A stretch of DNA of 64,000 nt from Poa pratensis (GCA_947311845.1 CAMZMU010000048.1:23144431-23208430); one strand, 5' to 3'; shown: positions 20,841 to 30,873, numbered from the stretch's first letter. Notes: a model not told the origin generated them from the letters alone. Numbers and translations are program-made.

Positions 20841-20899
20841 AGACATATTATATAGTAGAGATAGAGAAGATCAACAACTCAAGTTCTAATACATTATTG

Positions 20900-22945
20900 T
20901 CATCTCCCTCCGGAAAGACCGCTGATTGTTCCCATGGTCAGCATCGTGGCAGACGACGGGTTCGACGCGGACAAGACGAACGAGTCAAACCCTTCACTCT
21001 GCATGAGGGCCAGCATGCTGAAGCTCATCTGCGTGGGCGTCAGCTCGGGCAACGGCATGTCCCCTTCGAGGTACTGCATGACCTGCCGCATGCTAGGCCT
21101 CGCCGCGGGCAACGGGTGCGAGCACATGAGCCCCAGCTTGAGCGCCATGACAACCTCGTCGGCGTCGTAGTCGCCGCCGAGCCTGGCGTCGACAACCTCG
21201 AGGAGCGACTCCTTCTGCCAGTGCTCGAGCACCCAGTCGACGAGCATGAGGCGGCTGTCATTCAAGGCCTGCTCGACGGGTCTCCGACCGCATGCGACCT
21301 CGAGGATGAACGCGCCGAATGCGAAGACGTCGGTGAGCGGCGAGGCCTTCCCCGTCCGCGCGAGCTCCGGGGCGAGGTACCCCATGGTGCCGACCACGTG
21401 CGTTGTCTGCGGGTCGGCGCCGTGGTCGTAGAGCCTGGCGAGGCCGAAGTCGCCGAGGCGGCCGTTCATGTCGGCGTCGAGGAGCACGTTGCTGGCCTTG
21501 ATGTCCCGGTGTATGATGACCTGCTCGAAGTCGTCGTGGATGTAGAGCAGGCCCGACGCGACGCCCTTGATGATCCGGAACCTCTGCGCCCAGTCCAGCG
21601 TGGCCGCCGGCTTGTCGCCCTTGCTGCTGCCGTAGAGGTACTTGTCGAGGCTGCCGTTGGACATGTAGTCGTAGACGAGGAGGAGCTCGCCCTTGCGGCG
21701 GCAGTAGCCGAGCAGCTGCACGAGGTTACGGTGCCGGAGGCGGCCGATGGTGACCACCTCGGCGACGAACTCCTTGATGCCCTGCCTCGACTCGTGCGAC
21801 ACCTTCTTCACGGCCACCTCCAGCTTGGACTTGGGGAGCACCCCCTTGTGCACCCGCCCGAAGCCGCCGAAGCCCAGCAGCGTCTTGCTCTTGAACCCTT
21901 CCGTGGCGCGGAACAGGTCCTTGTACGAGAACCTGTGAGGCCCGAACTCCGACTCCCAGTCCTCCTGCACCTCCGCGTACTTGGACCGCCGCCGGACGAG
22001 CAGGATAACAACTGCGACCACGCCAAGGACGAACACCGCGGTGGCGATCGGCAGAACAATTTCTAGTACCTTGGAACGCGCCTTGGCGCCAAACGGCGGC
22101 AGCTTCGGCAGGCTGCCGATGTCGATGGGGGGAGCAGGGCCGTCCATAGCGAAGCTCCAGCCGAGCAGATAGTGGCGCGACTTCACCGTGCCCGTCGACG
22201 ACGAGAAGCCGGCGTACGCTGGCTCCACGAGCACTTCAGAGAGGTTTCTCTTGGCTGACACCAGAGGCGTGGAAGGCTTCGCGCCATTTTTCAGGGGAGC
22301 CAGGAACACGTTGATCTGCGTGGACTCGCTCTCGTAGTCCACCCACACCTGCATCGCCTTCCCGCTGATCAGGAGCAAATCCCGGAACGCGCCGGTCTTA
22401 TCGTCGTAGTAGCCGGCGGGGTGGACGGCGACGGACTCGAGGCTGTTGACGTCGATGCCGACGTGGTTGTCGTTGGGGTCCTTGAACTCAGTGCTCTGGA
22501 TGGTGTCGAGCTCCACGCCGAAGATGTGGTTGGTGTCGTTGCCGTTGTTCCCGCTGTTGAGGAGGCCAAGGTACTGGCTCGGCAGCGCGGTGGAGAAGTT
22601 GTCCTTCCCGACGAAGAAGACGATGCCGTGGCCGCTCAGGTCGGAGTAAGGTGGGATGATGCCGAACACGAAGGATGCCGAGAAGGAGCGCACGCCGCCG
22701 CCCGGTGAACTCCGCAGGCGCAGCGGCGTCTGGTGGACCGCGTGGCTGGAGAGCTGGGCGGTGCCGTTTGTCAGCTCCAGGAGCCCGTCGGGCGTGACGA
22801 CGGCATTGGCGTCCAGAGAAAGGGATGCGTTCGAGCCGGTGAAGCCGGAGTAGACGAACTGCTCGTCTTCGCCGGCGCCCAGGACGGCGACGCTGAAGCC
22901 AGCGAGGAGGAGGCCCGCGATGAGGAACACGCGAGGATTCTCCAT
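20900..22945 (-). CDS. L-type lectin receptor-like kinase (LecRK3 of cluster)
   Basis: Intact single-exon receptor kinase, 681 aa. I place the start at the internal Met (22943-22945), because [23 protein letters not shown] is a good signal peptide and the in-frame extension upstream covers the TATA region. Legume-lectin domain about 28-270 with VELDT and NHVGIDV loops; transmembrane helix about 294-317; kinase about 350-630 with glycine loop GFGGFGRV (358-365), VAVKK lysine 380, HRDIKASN (479-486), DFG (499-501) and GTMGYLAPE (519-527). C-terminal tail about 45 aa, Ser/Met-rich. It is closer to LecRK1 than to LecRK2 (shared RLYDHGA.PQTT activation segment). Expected to sense extracellular ligands and signal at the plasma membrane; the ligand cannot be inferred. 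Confidence 0.95.
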   Translation of the reverse strand: MENPRVFLIAGLLLAGFSVAVLGAGEDEQFVYSGFTGSNASLSLDANAVVTPDGLLELTNGTAQLSSHAVHQTPLRLRSSPGGGVRSFSASFVFGIIPPYSDLSGHGIVFFVGKDNFSTALPSQYLGLLNSGNNGNDTNHIFGVELDTIQSTEFKDPNDNHVGIDVNSLESVAVHPAGYYDDKTGAFRDLLLISGKAMQVWVDYESESTQINVFLAPLKNGAKPSTPLVSAKRNLSEVLVEPAYAGFSSSTGTVKSRHYLLGWSFAMDGPAPPIDIGSLPKLPPFGAKARSKVLEIVLPIATAVFVLGVVAVVILLVRRRSKYAEVQEDWESEFGPHRFSYKDLFRATEGFKSKTLLGFGGFGRVHKGVLPKSKLEVAVKKVSHESRQGIKEFVAEVVTIGRLRHRNLVQLLGYCRRKGELLLVYDYMSNGSLDKYLYGSSKGDKPAATLDWAQRFRIIKGVASGLLYIHDDFEQVIIHRDIKASNVLLDADMNGRLGDFGLARLYDHGADPQTTHVVGTMGYLAPELARTGKASPLTDVFAFGAFILEVACGRRPVEQALNDSRLMLVDWVLEHWQKESLLEVVDARLGGDYDADEVVMALKLGLMCSHPLPAARPSMRQVMQYLEGDMPLPELTPTQMSFSMLALMQSEGFDSFVLSASNPSSATMLTMGTISGLSGGR

Positions 22946-23007
22946 GCCAGCCACGGCACACCAGCAAAGAGAAGACTGTGCTGCCAGCGCGCTGCCGATT
23001 CGCCGTG

Positions 23008-23016
23008 ATATATAAT
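23008..23016 (-). promoter_or_regulatory. Probable TATA box of LecRK3
   Basis: ATTATATATC on the minus strand, about 63 bp upstream of the chosen ATG, consistent with a leader of about 30 nt. The neighbouring sequence (23028-23290) is duplicated at 27177-27540. Confidence 0.5.
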
Positions 23017-23870
23017 CGCAGCTCGGAGCTAGCAGCTGCCACGTGAGTGTCGGGCTACTATTCTTCGCGCTTGACTTCGTTGCTAGGGTCTTCGTCACAT
23101 GCCATCTATATCTTCTTCCCGTTTGGACCGGGTTGGAAGCTTCCAACCCTTGTGCGTACACACTCGCCAATGGCGATGCACTGACACATACATTTGCATA
23201 GCAATGGCTTAAAAAAGCAGACGTGATCGGTAGATCGAGACTGCTCTGGAATTTAAGGTCGACGAGATTAGATCGAGACCTCAGGTACAAGATGTCAATA
23301 TCTTTGACCGGACCGATGATTCCCTCGTGCTAATAAAATGGATGTCGATAGCAAAGAAAGCGGAAGATCAAACTAATGGGACACGAGATTTAACGTGGAA
23401 AACACCTTTAACAATGGAGGAGAAAAAACCACGGGCGCCAGCCGGCAATACTTCACTATATCAGTGAGGTTACAACGCCGGAGATTTACGACATGCGACT
23501 TATCCCAAACCGACGGTTTAAAAGAGGTATATATGGTGATGCAAAACACTAAGTCGGCTGCAGTCCAACTCGGAACCGATCCGTACCGTACCGACGCTAC
23601 GGCCCAAGCCTCCGGCGACGGGCCTCTGCTTCGCTCCAAAGTTAGCCTCTATCTTTATATGAATTTGGATCAACATAAAACAACAATGGATGTGTCTGAT
23701 TTTTTATTACTAGAAAATATCATCGTGGCTAGGTTTTTATTGCAAAAGGTCTTTTCTTTTTTGTTATTTTTTGTAAACTCTAACTCCAATATCATACAAT
23801 ACGCTCTGTAAAAAATATAAATTGTACGAATCTGATCCTTAACGTTTAACACTAGCAAAACTAATTTACT
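23017..23870. other. LecRK3 upstream region and unclassified repeat
   Basis: 23028-23290 is the part of the LecRK3 promoter that has a second copy at 27177-27540. From about 23370 to 23660 there is a stretch (TTTAACGTGGAAAACACC, GAAAAAACCACGGGC) resembling a retrotransposon-derived repeat, without domain evidence. No gene. Confidence 0.35.
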
Positions 23871-23873
23871 CAC

Positions 23874-24089
23874 TCTGTCCCTATTTTTGTGGGCACACGT
23901 TTTGCATGGTCTAAGTTTGACCATATATTTAATGAATGAAATATGTATTATAAATCACAAAAGTTACATCATTGAATTCATATTCAAATAAAGTTTTTAA
24001 ATAATTTTTGCAACAAATAATCAAATTAGTGGTAAAAATTGGAGCACGGAAAACGACGGCGCCACATGAATTGGGACGGTGTACGTATT
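23874..24089. mobile_element. Degenerate Stowaway-like MITE
   Basis: Left end CTCACTCTGTCCCTATTTTTGTGG after a TA; right end GGGACGGTGTACG before a TA. The ends are imperfect inverted copies of the Stowaway CTCCCTCCGTCCC motif and the interior is AT-rich. Limits are approximate. Confidence 0.45.
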
Positions 24090-24119
24090 CATGAGTAAAG
24101 AAAAATATTGAAATCAACG

Positions 24120-24560
24120 GAATTTAAAACCAGATTTACTAAATTTAATATTTTAAGTTTTCCCCAGAGTTAGAAATCAGATAAAATCTTGAATGATATA
24201 GGAGCAACAATTGATTACTAAGAAATGGTGATTAAAAATAATGTTCATGATTTTTTTTGTGATCTTCTGTCATTTTCTTCTTCGTAAATTAATTACATGT
24301 TTTCATTGATCGTTTGAACAATCTGTGATTTTTCCTAACGGGTTTTCTATTCCATTTTGTGATATTCCATAAGGTTTCATTCTCTTTGCGCCAATTGCTT
24401 TCCATTCTCATTCTAGCATTCTTGCTCATGTCGTTACTTGTAACAGAATTGTTAGCCAGCCTAAACGATTACCTTTTCCAATTTTGTGATATTCCATAAG
24501 CATGTTTTCTTGCAAGTTTTTTTAAAAAGATTTACGACAAGTTAAGGATAAAAAATCTCG
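24120..24560. repeat. Dispersed repeat R, copy 1
   Basis: Shares ordered blocks with about 30590-30870 (continued at 32267-32500) and 35445-35680: GGAGCAACAATTGATTACTAAGAAATGG, then a TTTT-rich stretch, then GATATTCCATAAGGTTTC and CTCTTTGCGCCAAT. Non-coding. All three copies sit next to LecRK- or eIF3c-derived duplicated sequence. Confidence 0.5.
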
Positions 24561-24916
24561 GGAAAAATAAATCGCCTAAACGATTACCTTTTCCCGTTAT
24601 TGTACTGGAATTGTTAGCCGGCCTGTCGAGAATCAACCATTGGTCCGATGATTATGAATTCGACACTATATGCAACTTCGGTGTTCGGTAGATGTTCCGT
24701 AAATGTGTAATATTGTAGTGGCCAAGTGGTGTGCACGGTTTAGGGGAGGTTCTATCGTCCCTCCTGCCAAGTGTAGCCGCTCAGGCTTGTTGGTGGCATT
24801 ACGCTTTGTGTCATGTGATTTTCTGTTGCATCATTGTCGAAAGAGACATTTTCAACATGTTTGTCGAGGTTTAAGCGATGTACTGGACGTTTTTTTCCTT
24901 CTTAATTTGCACATAA
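24561..24916. other. No gene recognised
   Basis: AT-rich linker between repeat R and the Harbinger-like element. Part of it (CGATGATTATGAATTCGACACTATATGCAACTTCGG and on) loosely resembles 32560-32640. No feature supported. Only short phrases match. Confidence 0.3.
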
Positions 24917-26568
24917 GGATGACTCCAACGGGGCGACGCATCGAGTCCGCGTCGGTCCGTCCCTGTCCGTTTTTGCCAAAACCACGGCCCAACGGGGCGA
25001 CGCAGGGTCCGTTTTTCTGTCCGCCGCAACCCATTGTTGGCCCAAATTTGGGCCACTGATGCGTCGGGCACGAACGCGCGGCGGACTGGAAACGCGTCCG
25101 CGCGCCCACGCATTCGGTCCTCCCAGCGCCCACCTGTCAGCGACACGGCGCCGGTCAGCCTCCCCCTGGCCCAGTCCTTTTTAATGCCACGGGATAGGGA
25201 CGGCCAGCCCCCACCCACTCCACTGCCCCACTCCGCTCCCTCACCGGCGACCGAAACCCTAGCCACAACCCTCACCGGCGACCGTCTCCGCAATGCCGCT
25301 CCGGTGGCCTGGACTCGGCAAGGCCAAGAACGACGGCGAGGCGGGGTCGTCGTCTGGCCGCCGCCGCCGCTTCCGCACGCCCTCCCCGACGCCACCATCT
25401 TCCCCGGAGCCGGAGGCCCCCGCCGCCTTCGAGCTCGCGCCGCCGGGAGCCCAGATCGCGCGGCGTGACCGCGTGTACGTGCGCAGGGAGGACTGCAAAT
25501 GGTACTGGGAGCACGCATGCCCGCTGCCATGGCCAGATGTCAAGCTCCCCGAGCATTGGCACCTGAACCCTAGCGGATCCCGGTGCCGCCGATGCCGATG
25601 AGCGTCCGCGCCCGGGATCTGGAGGTTGAGCGCCGCCGCGCGCGCCTCCCGGCCTCCCTCCGCAACGACCCCGCCTACGCCGCAGCGTCCCCCAACTGGG
25701 ACACGTGGTTCAGCGGCGAGCACAGCCTGCGGCGTCAGGCTTTGTACACGCGAGCACCGACGCCGCCGCGGTCTAGCCGCTGGGACCTGCCGCCGCACAT
25801 GCGGCGGCGGGACGCTCCACCAGTGCCACGGTCCACGCCGCGGTCCATGCCACGGTCCCTGCGGATTGGCTCGCCGCCGCCGCCGGCGCCACCTGCCGTG
25901 AAGATCGAGGTGGAGGACGAGCTCGCCGCAGCACTCGAGGCCTCGAAGAAGACCATCATCGAGGACGAGGAGAAGCGGTGGGCCATGGTCCTCGAGGCCG
26001 TCGCCCGGGAGCAGGAGGAGGCCCTGCAGGCGCAGCAGGCCACGGTCCTCGAGGAGCCATGGTGGCGGCAGCCCATGGACGTGGACCTTCCACCGGCGCC
26101 TCCCCTTCCAGCCGGCCTACTTGGGCGGAGCTGGACCTTCAATGGCGGGAGCTGGGAGGTCCAGCTCCCGGAGCAGGACGAGGAGCAGGAGCAGCCGCCC
26201 ACGCCGCCGGCCGCCGTCCCACCGCGAGGCGGGCCACCGGCGCACCTCTGGCAGCAGCCGGACTACGTCATCCTCGATGGGACGACGATTAGTAGCCCAC
26301 GAAAAACAAGTATAGTAGTTTTATTTTTATTTTTAGATAATATGTAAAATGGCCGTTTATGGCCCACCCCCTATGTATGAATGAAAATGACCCATATATG
26401 GCCTTTTAACTCTAAAAAAACTTGCGAGCGGACTCGATGCGTCGCCCCGTTGGGTGCACTGCCAGGAAAGGGGCGGACAGAGGCCGGACGCGCGTCCATT
26501 CCCCGACCCAAACAGACAAAACACGGACCAATCGCGCGTCCGTTTGGGTCGTCCCGTTGGAGTCATCC
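24917..26568 (+). mobile_element. PIF/Harbinger-like non-autonomous element
   Basis: 1,652 bp with inverted ends GGATGACTCCAACGGGGCGAC (left) and GGATGACTCCAACGGGACGAC (right, minus strand), flanked by the trinucleotide TAA (24914-24916 and 26569-26571), the TSD type of PIF/Harbinger elements. The subterminal regions also match each other (CCCAACGGGGCGACGCATCGAGTCCGC in inverted positions). It carries one GC-rich gene-like frame on the plus strand but no transposase or Myb protein. Superfamily is inferred from the TSD. Confidence 0.75.
25293..26347 (+). pseudogene. Element-encoded protein, frameshifted
   Basis: Two overlapping frames look like one protein. The first (25293-25601) starts MPLRWPGLGKAKNDGEAGSS and reads CKWYWEHACPLPWPDVKLPEHWHLNP. 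At about 25571 coding sense moves to the next frame, which continues RIPVPPMPMSVRARDLEVERRRARLP, SPNWDTWFSGEH, then an acidic helix (EDELAAALEASKKTI) and a Pro/Glu-rich tail ending VILDGTTISS near 26300. Proteins of this layout recur in grass genomes inside elements with these ends, as I remember; their role is unknown. The switch is best explained by loss of one base. The last residues run into element sequence. Confidence 0.5.
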
Positions 26569-26785
26569 TAAGAGACATGTAGTTATCATTTTGTGCGGGG
26601 GGAAGAGGTCGGCGTGCAAGCGGACGGTCCGGCAGGACAGGGCGGACGTCCGCCAGACCGACCTTCTGTTAATTAGTAGTAATCACGGGACTGCTAATCA
26701 AATTTTTCACTGAATCGGTCAAACAGGGAAGCGTGGCGGATATATATTTTAGTTGGAGCGGACGTCCGCCTGCATGCCTAGGAAG
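26569..26785. other. Linker, nothing recognised
   Basis: Contains a second region of GGACGTCCGCC-type motifs (about 26625-26770) but no gene or element ends I can define. Confidence 0.3.
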
Positions 26786-27145
26786 AGGCAAGGAATTAAC
26801 CTCGAGATTTCTAGAACGCTTAACAGTCAACAACAGTCGCGTCACTGATTTCTTTGTGATGGTAGTACTATATATCTTTGATTCCAAATCCGCTACTCGC
26901 CAATACAGTTCATGTAACTTGTATTGTCGATTCTGCCACTTGTCCCAGTCGACAAAAGTAAACATAGAACGGAGGCGGCGGACGGCAACGATCGCCGATG
27001 ACTCGTGCACGCATGCGAGAATATATAGCGTAGCTCGAGATGATCCTGACTAGACGTTGATCTCGGCCGCGATGCTAGTCCAAAAATGTAGAAACGGGGC
27101 CGTGCTAGTGCTACAGTCGTCGTCGGCCGCCGCCGGTCTGACTCG
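26786..27145. repeat. Segmental duplicate S, copy 1
   Basis: Matches about 32745-33110 in the same orientation: GAATTAACCTC, TTTCTAGAACGCTTA, CAGTTCATGTAACTT, CGATGACTCGTGCACGC, CTAGACGTTGATCTC...CGCGATGCT, and CAGTCGTCGTCGGCCGCCGCCGGTCTGACTCG. Copy 2 has short insertions. No protein is evident in either copy. Confidence 0.65.
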
Positions 27146-27176
27146 GCGGTGGCTGCTGGGGCCAGACCCATGGACC

Positions 27177-27540
27177 GGGCTGCAGCTCGGAGCTAGCAGC
27201 TGCCATGTCAGTGTAGATCCGGCTACTATTAATTCTGCGCGCTTGACTTGGGTGCTGCGGTCTTCGCCGCGCCCAGCTGCGGCGAATCACGCTCGTCTCG
27301 TGCTGTGTCTAGAATCGAGTGACTAGAATGTGCAATCTATCGCTTCTTCCTGTTCGTCCGGTCCACCAGGTCGGAAGTTTCCAGGCCGCGTGGTGCATAC
27401 ACACTGACACTCGCGAATTGTGACGTAGTGACATGGACATTTGCCAAGGAATGGCCAAAAAACCGCGCGCAGACGTGGTGAGAGATCGAGACTGCTCTGT
27501 AATTAAAGGTCGGCAAGTCTAGATTCCTGGCCTGGGGCGT
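27177..27540 (-). promoter_or_regulatory. Orphan duplicate of the LecRK3 promoter
   Basis: Aligns with 23028-23290: GCTCGGAGCTAGCAGCTGCCA, GGCTACTATT, GCGCGCTTGACTT, CTTCTTCC.GTT.G.CCGG, GGTCGGAAG.TTCCA, GTG..TACACACT, AATGGC..AAAAA.GC..ACGTG, and GATCGAGACTGCTCTG..ATT.AAGGTCG. In LecRK3 this sequence lies just upstream of the TATA box, transcribed leftward. Here the TATA box and any LecRK coding sequence to the left are absent; segmental duplicate S follows instead. Likely the remnant of a fourth LecRK locus or of an unequal exchange. Confidence 0.7.
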
Positions 27541-28702
27541 CGGTAACACATGTGTGATTGTCGAGTGTCAACGACATGTACGTGGGGCAAAAAAAAAAAA
27601 AAACGTATTTTGACTGAACGGAGGATCCTCGTCATAGAACTGATGTTTCTGATCATTTAGAGTAGGAAAAAAATCATTTTGTGTTAATTTTGGTAAACAC
27701 TTTACTCCAGTTTTGTTCGAATCTATTACTATAACCCATTCATAGAACTGATGTTTCTCAAAAAATTCATTTTGACTTTAGGCACGAGGAAACTTAATTT
27801 AATCCCGTCTATTAAAAGATATTGGAGATAAAAAACTGTGAAATCTACAGACTCACAGTTTGAGCACACAGTCACTTATTAGAGGTTGGCAAAGGATGGT
27901 CAACGTAAACCCTTAGCAGCGCTCGAAGGTCAAGTTAACATTTTTCACGAGCGTTATTATGGGTACCTTCGCCGGGCTGACGACGGTGATGTGTTAGGTT
28001 GTTACTCTATTGGGAGCATCGCCGTGGATCCTCGTCCATTCAGGCTTGTTCTTGTTTCTTTGGTGGCAAGTTTGGTTCTACTTGTTTTTTTTTCTATATT
28101 TGATCTGTTTTGTAAGAGGATCCACTCATCACTTTGTATCGGTTCGGCTATTAGGTTTTATTTATAAAGTGGGGCGAAAGCCTGATTCAAGAGCAAATAA
28201 ATTATGCCTTAGTTTTTTCAATGGAAAGGCTCCCTTCCCTCTTGCTTCCTTGCTCCTAATCTTTTTATATTGCCCGCCCTGCCTAATCAAGGGGGGGGGG
28301 GGGGGGGGGGGGGGGCTTGCATAGAATCTCACGTTAGGTAGGATCTACGTGATCAATTTTTTCTAATACACAAAATGTGTTTAAATATTCTTAAAAAAAT
28401 GGACAACATGCATCTATGTTATATATACAACACCAAAAATTTACTTTTTCAAATTCGACCTACAATTAGAGAGCCAAAAAAGAGAATTTTTTGGTGCAAA
28501 TAGTGTGAAACACTATTCACTCAAACCTGACACTATTCACAGTACAATTTAACTTTTTTTTCTCTCACTGTAGATTGAATTTTGAGCTGAAAACTTTTGG
28601 AGTTATAGAAACAGCCTGTAGGTATGTCACATAATTTTCTCGGATTTTTTAACAATTTCTAAATATGATTTTTATGACTTGATCATATGATCTCACCTAA
28701 CG
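27541..28702. other. Retroposon tail and unclassified AT-rich DNA
   Basis: An A-run of 14 or so (27589-27603). From about 27880 to 28190 a sequence with the look of a non-LTR 3' region (CACTTTGTATCGGTTCGG, then TTTATAAAGTGGGGCGAAAGCC) resembling the tail at 5511-5600. At 28291-28315 a run of 25 G. The remainder to 28693 shows nothing recognisable. Confidence 0.4.
28291..28315 (+). repeat. Poly-G run of 25
   Basis: Uninterrupted G25 following CTAATCAA. Unusually long for a plant genome; length may be approximate given sequencing behaviour on G homopolymers. Confidence 0.8.
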
Positions 28703-28916
28703 GAGAAAATGACACAAAACCACCACATTTGGAGGTGAGTTCTAGCATAGCCACCACAATTCAGATTTTTGACACATAAATACCACTTCAGGGGCTGGTG
28801 TGGGACGCAAAGCACTGATTTTTGCCTGTTAACGTTTTAACCATGTTTCTGCCAGGTGGGACCCGCTATCAGTGCTGACGTGGCAAAAAAGAAAATAAAA
28901 AAAGAGCAGGTCAACA

Positions 28917-29420
28917 CTATCTGATGCAGGTCACCGCCCCGTCCTTCTCCACCAGTGCCGCCGCCACCACGTCCCCGGCGGGGCCGCCTCCCGCGGCAAT
29001 CATAGCGATGATGGCCGTCTGCACGGGGCCGAGCGTCGGGTTGTACGCCGCCGATTCAAGGCAGCCTCCCGCGTACACCTTCCCTTCGCCGTCCGCCACC
29101 GCGAACCCGACGGGCACCCGCTGTACGGCGCGTGCGCCGCGCGAAACGCCACCTCCGCGGCCTCCTTCAGGCGCGCCTCCAGGTCGCCGGCGACGAAGCC
29201 ATTGGCGACGGCGTCGATGGGATCGCCGAGGGGGTTGTGGTGTGGCTCCAGGACGTGGGGGGCGTCCTTGGGAAGGAGGTCGTGGGGGCCGAAGGGGCGG
29301 GGCAGGAGCGACGCCAGCGTGCGCCACTCGGGCGCGCAGCCGTCGACGGCGTCGGAGGTCACCAGGATGCGGATCCCGGCGGCGCCGCGGATCTCCTGCT
29401 GGCCGTGCCGCCTGCGGCCA
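28917..29420 (-). pseudogene. Cytidine deaminase fragment, frameshifted, in Pack-MULE
   Basis: The minus strand reads EIRGAAGIRILVTSDAVDG, APEWRTLASLLPRPFGPHDL, LPKDAPHVLEPHHNPLGDP and NGFVAGDLEARLKEAAEVAF, AAHAPYSGCPSG, then shifts frame and continues VGFAVADGEGKVYAGGCLE, SAAYNPTLGPVQTAIIAM and VVAAALVEKDGAV. This is the C-terminal half of plant cytidine deaminase (pyrimidine salvage). The zinc-site PCxxC upstream of QEIRGA is missing and the HAE motif is not included, so no activity is possible. The upstream frame (about 29430-29640) is unrelated Arg/Pro-rich sequence, a chimeric junction. Identification rests on family memory; the match is extensive. Confidence 0.72.
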
Positions 29421-29429
29421 CCTGGTCCT

Positions 29430-30010
29430 CCTCGCGCTCCAGATGGTCGTCTTCCCGCCGTGGTGTCGTGCCTCGGCGAGCGTCTGGCGAGTCGCGGGCA
29501 AGGGACGGCGAGGGCGCGGACACCGGCGAGTGGCGGGCGCGTGCGAGCGCCGGCGCGGGCAAGGGAGGGCTCCGGCGTGGCAAGGTCGTGCGCCGGCCAC
29601 GGCGCAGGCGTGACCGCCGGCCACGCTCCGTCCCCCTTACCCTGCATCTCGGCCTCCGGCCCGACGACCGAGCTTGCAGACGCTGCCGCCGCCGCCGCCC
29701 GAGATGCGCCTCCCCGCCGCGTGCAAGGGGGACGGCTTGCATGCCGCCTCGCCCGTGCACCCTGGCTGCAGCTTCTTCTCCTCCGGGTAGACGACGGACG
29801 GACGGCGTTGGTGGCGCGAGCGTCGTGGTTATCATCATCACCTTGAGCGCCGTTGCATCTGGTGCTGCTGCTGCTGCACGGGCGGTGGCATCAGCAAGAA
29901 GGGGTGGAGTCCGGCGGGATCTGGAGGGCGTTGGGCGGCCGAAGAGAGGGAGGAAGCGGACGGGCGCGGCCGGCGCCGGCGACGAGGCCAACACCGCCAA
30001 GGTGGGGTGA
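29430..30010. other. Second GC-rich cargo of Pack-MULE, unidentified
   Basis: Open on both strands because of composition. On the minus strand there is a frame with MLTWQMGTVGN... through PPPVQQQQHQMQRRSR, and on the plus strand one starting near 29640; neither is recognisable. Could be captured 5' exon or UTR sequence. Confidence 0.3.
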
Positions 30011-30278
30011 CTACGGCCGCTGACGCGTTGACCATTTTTTCTTTCCTTTTATTAGATTTGCGTTGGTTATTTCCGACCGTCCCCATTTGCCACGTCAGCA
30101 CTGACAGCGGGTCCCACCTGACAGAAACATGGTTAAAACGTTAACAGGCAAAAATCAGTGCTCTGCGTCCCACACCAGCCCCTGAAGTGGTATTTATGTG
30201 TCAAAAATCTGAATTGTGGTGGCTATGCTAGAACTCACCCCAAATGTGGTGGTTTTGTGTCATTTCCTCCACCTAACG

Positions 30279-30873
30279 CATAGATCCTATACAAGTCTTC
30301 CCCGCCTAATCCATATCCCCTACATGCCGGAGGATTCGCGTGCTACTTTTGGTAAACTTAATTATAGTGCCATACAAACCTGATCCTTCACATTTCATCT
30401 GACAATAGGAGCTTTTCGCCTCAATTTCATTTTCTAAAATTGATAAGACACAGAGTATCCCGTGTTACACCCACAACACTCTGGCAATCCACGACAACCA
30501 ACCAAAGCTCACATGATCCTTTCCCTTTTTAAGCACTGATCCTTGGCATTTAATTAAAAAAATGATTTAGTCCTGACTACAAAAGATGATAAAATTAGTG
30601 GAATTTAAATACCATAAAATAAATTAAGTAAATGTTAAATCATCAGTTCTCCTCGGTTTGCGATTTATGAATAACTCATGAATGATTTAGGAACAACACC
30701 AAAGACTAAGAAATGGAGATTTTAGTAAGTGTTAACTACCTTTTCTGACTTCTCTCCCATATCTTTTCATTTACAGTTTCAATATTTTTTGTAATTTGTT
30801 TCACCAAAGACTAATGGGTCGCTGGCTGGCCAACTTAAAGGGCGTCCAACAGCAGATTCTAGTTTCTTGTATG
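30279..30873. repeat. Repeat R, copy 2 (left part), and linker
   Basis: About 30590-30873 matches repeat R (GATTTAGGAACAACACCAAAGACTAAGAAATGG). The copy is split by the MULE at 30884-32256 and resumes at 32267 up to about 32500 (GATATTCCACGAGGCTTC, CTCTTTGTGCCAATGG). The part from 30279 to 30590 shows nothing recognisable. Confidence 0.45.

Larger units (their letters stand above)
16317..20861 (-). mobile_element. 4.5-kb Helitron with captured and nested sequences
   Basis: On the minus strand it begins at 20861 with TCTCTACTATATAATATG and ends at 16317 with CCCGTAGCAACGCACGGG (hairpin stem CCCGT/ACGGG) followed by TATTGTGCTAG. The flanking bases are A before the 5' end and T after the 3' end, as expected for insertion into AT. 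Both termini match the 104-bp Helitron at 9595-9698. No Rep/helicase gene is present, so it is non-autonomous. Cargo from its 3' side: a PPR-DYW gene fragment, a gypsy-type LTR with primer site and gag fragment, a Cassandra fragment carrying 5S-like sequence, and a GC-rich segment. Confidence 0.82.
28703..30269. mobile_element. Pack-MULE with cytidine deaminase fragment
   Basis: 1,567 bp flanked by the perfect 9-bp direct repeat CACCTAACG (28694-28702 and 30270-30278). The arms are inverted copies of about 184 bp (28703-28887 and 30086-30269), starting GAGAAAATGACACAAAACC and GAGGAAATGACACAAAACC and containing GTTAACGTTTTAACCATG and TGACGTGGCA. No transposase. The interior is GC-rich, with a cytidine deaminase fragment on the minus strand (about 28917-29420) and a second unidentified GC-rich piece (about 29430-30010). 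Confidence 0.9.

Noticed and set aside
20897..22066. 389-codon open frame on the plus strand opposite LecRK3
   Set aside because: It mirrors the GC3-biased kinase gene; acidic low-complexity composition ([15 protein letters not shown]) is the usual antisense shadow. The same holds for the long frames opposite LecRK1 and LecRK2.
22946..23290. Upstream in-frame extension of LecRK3 (start MYLRSRSN)
   Set aside because: It would bury the signal peptide and run through the TATA box region; the internal Met with a signal peptide is far more plausible.
29132..30010. 292-codon plus-strand frame in the Pack-MULE
   Set aside because: Composition-driven; the minus strand of the same region carries recognisable cytidine deaminase sequence.
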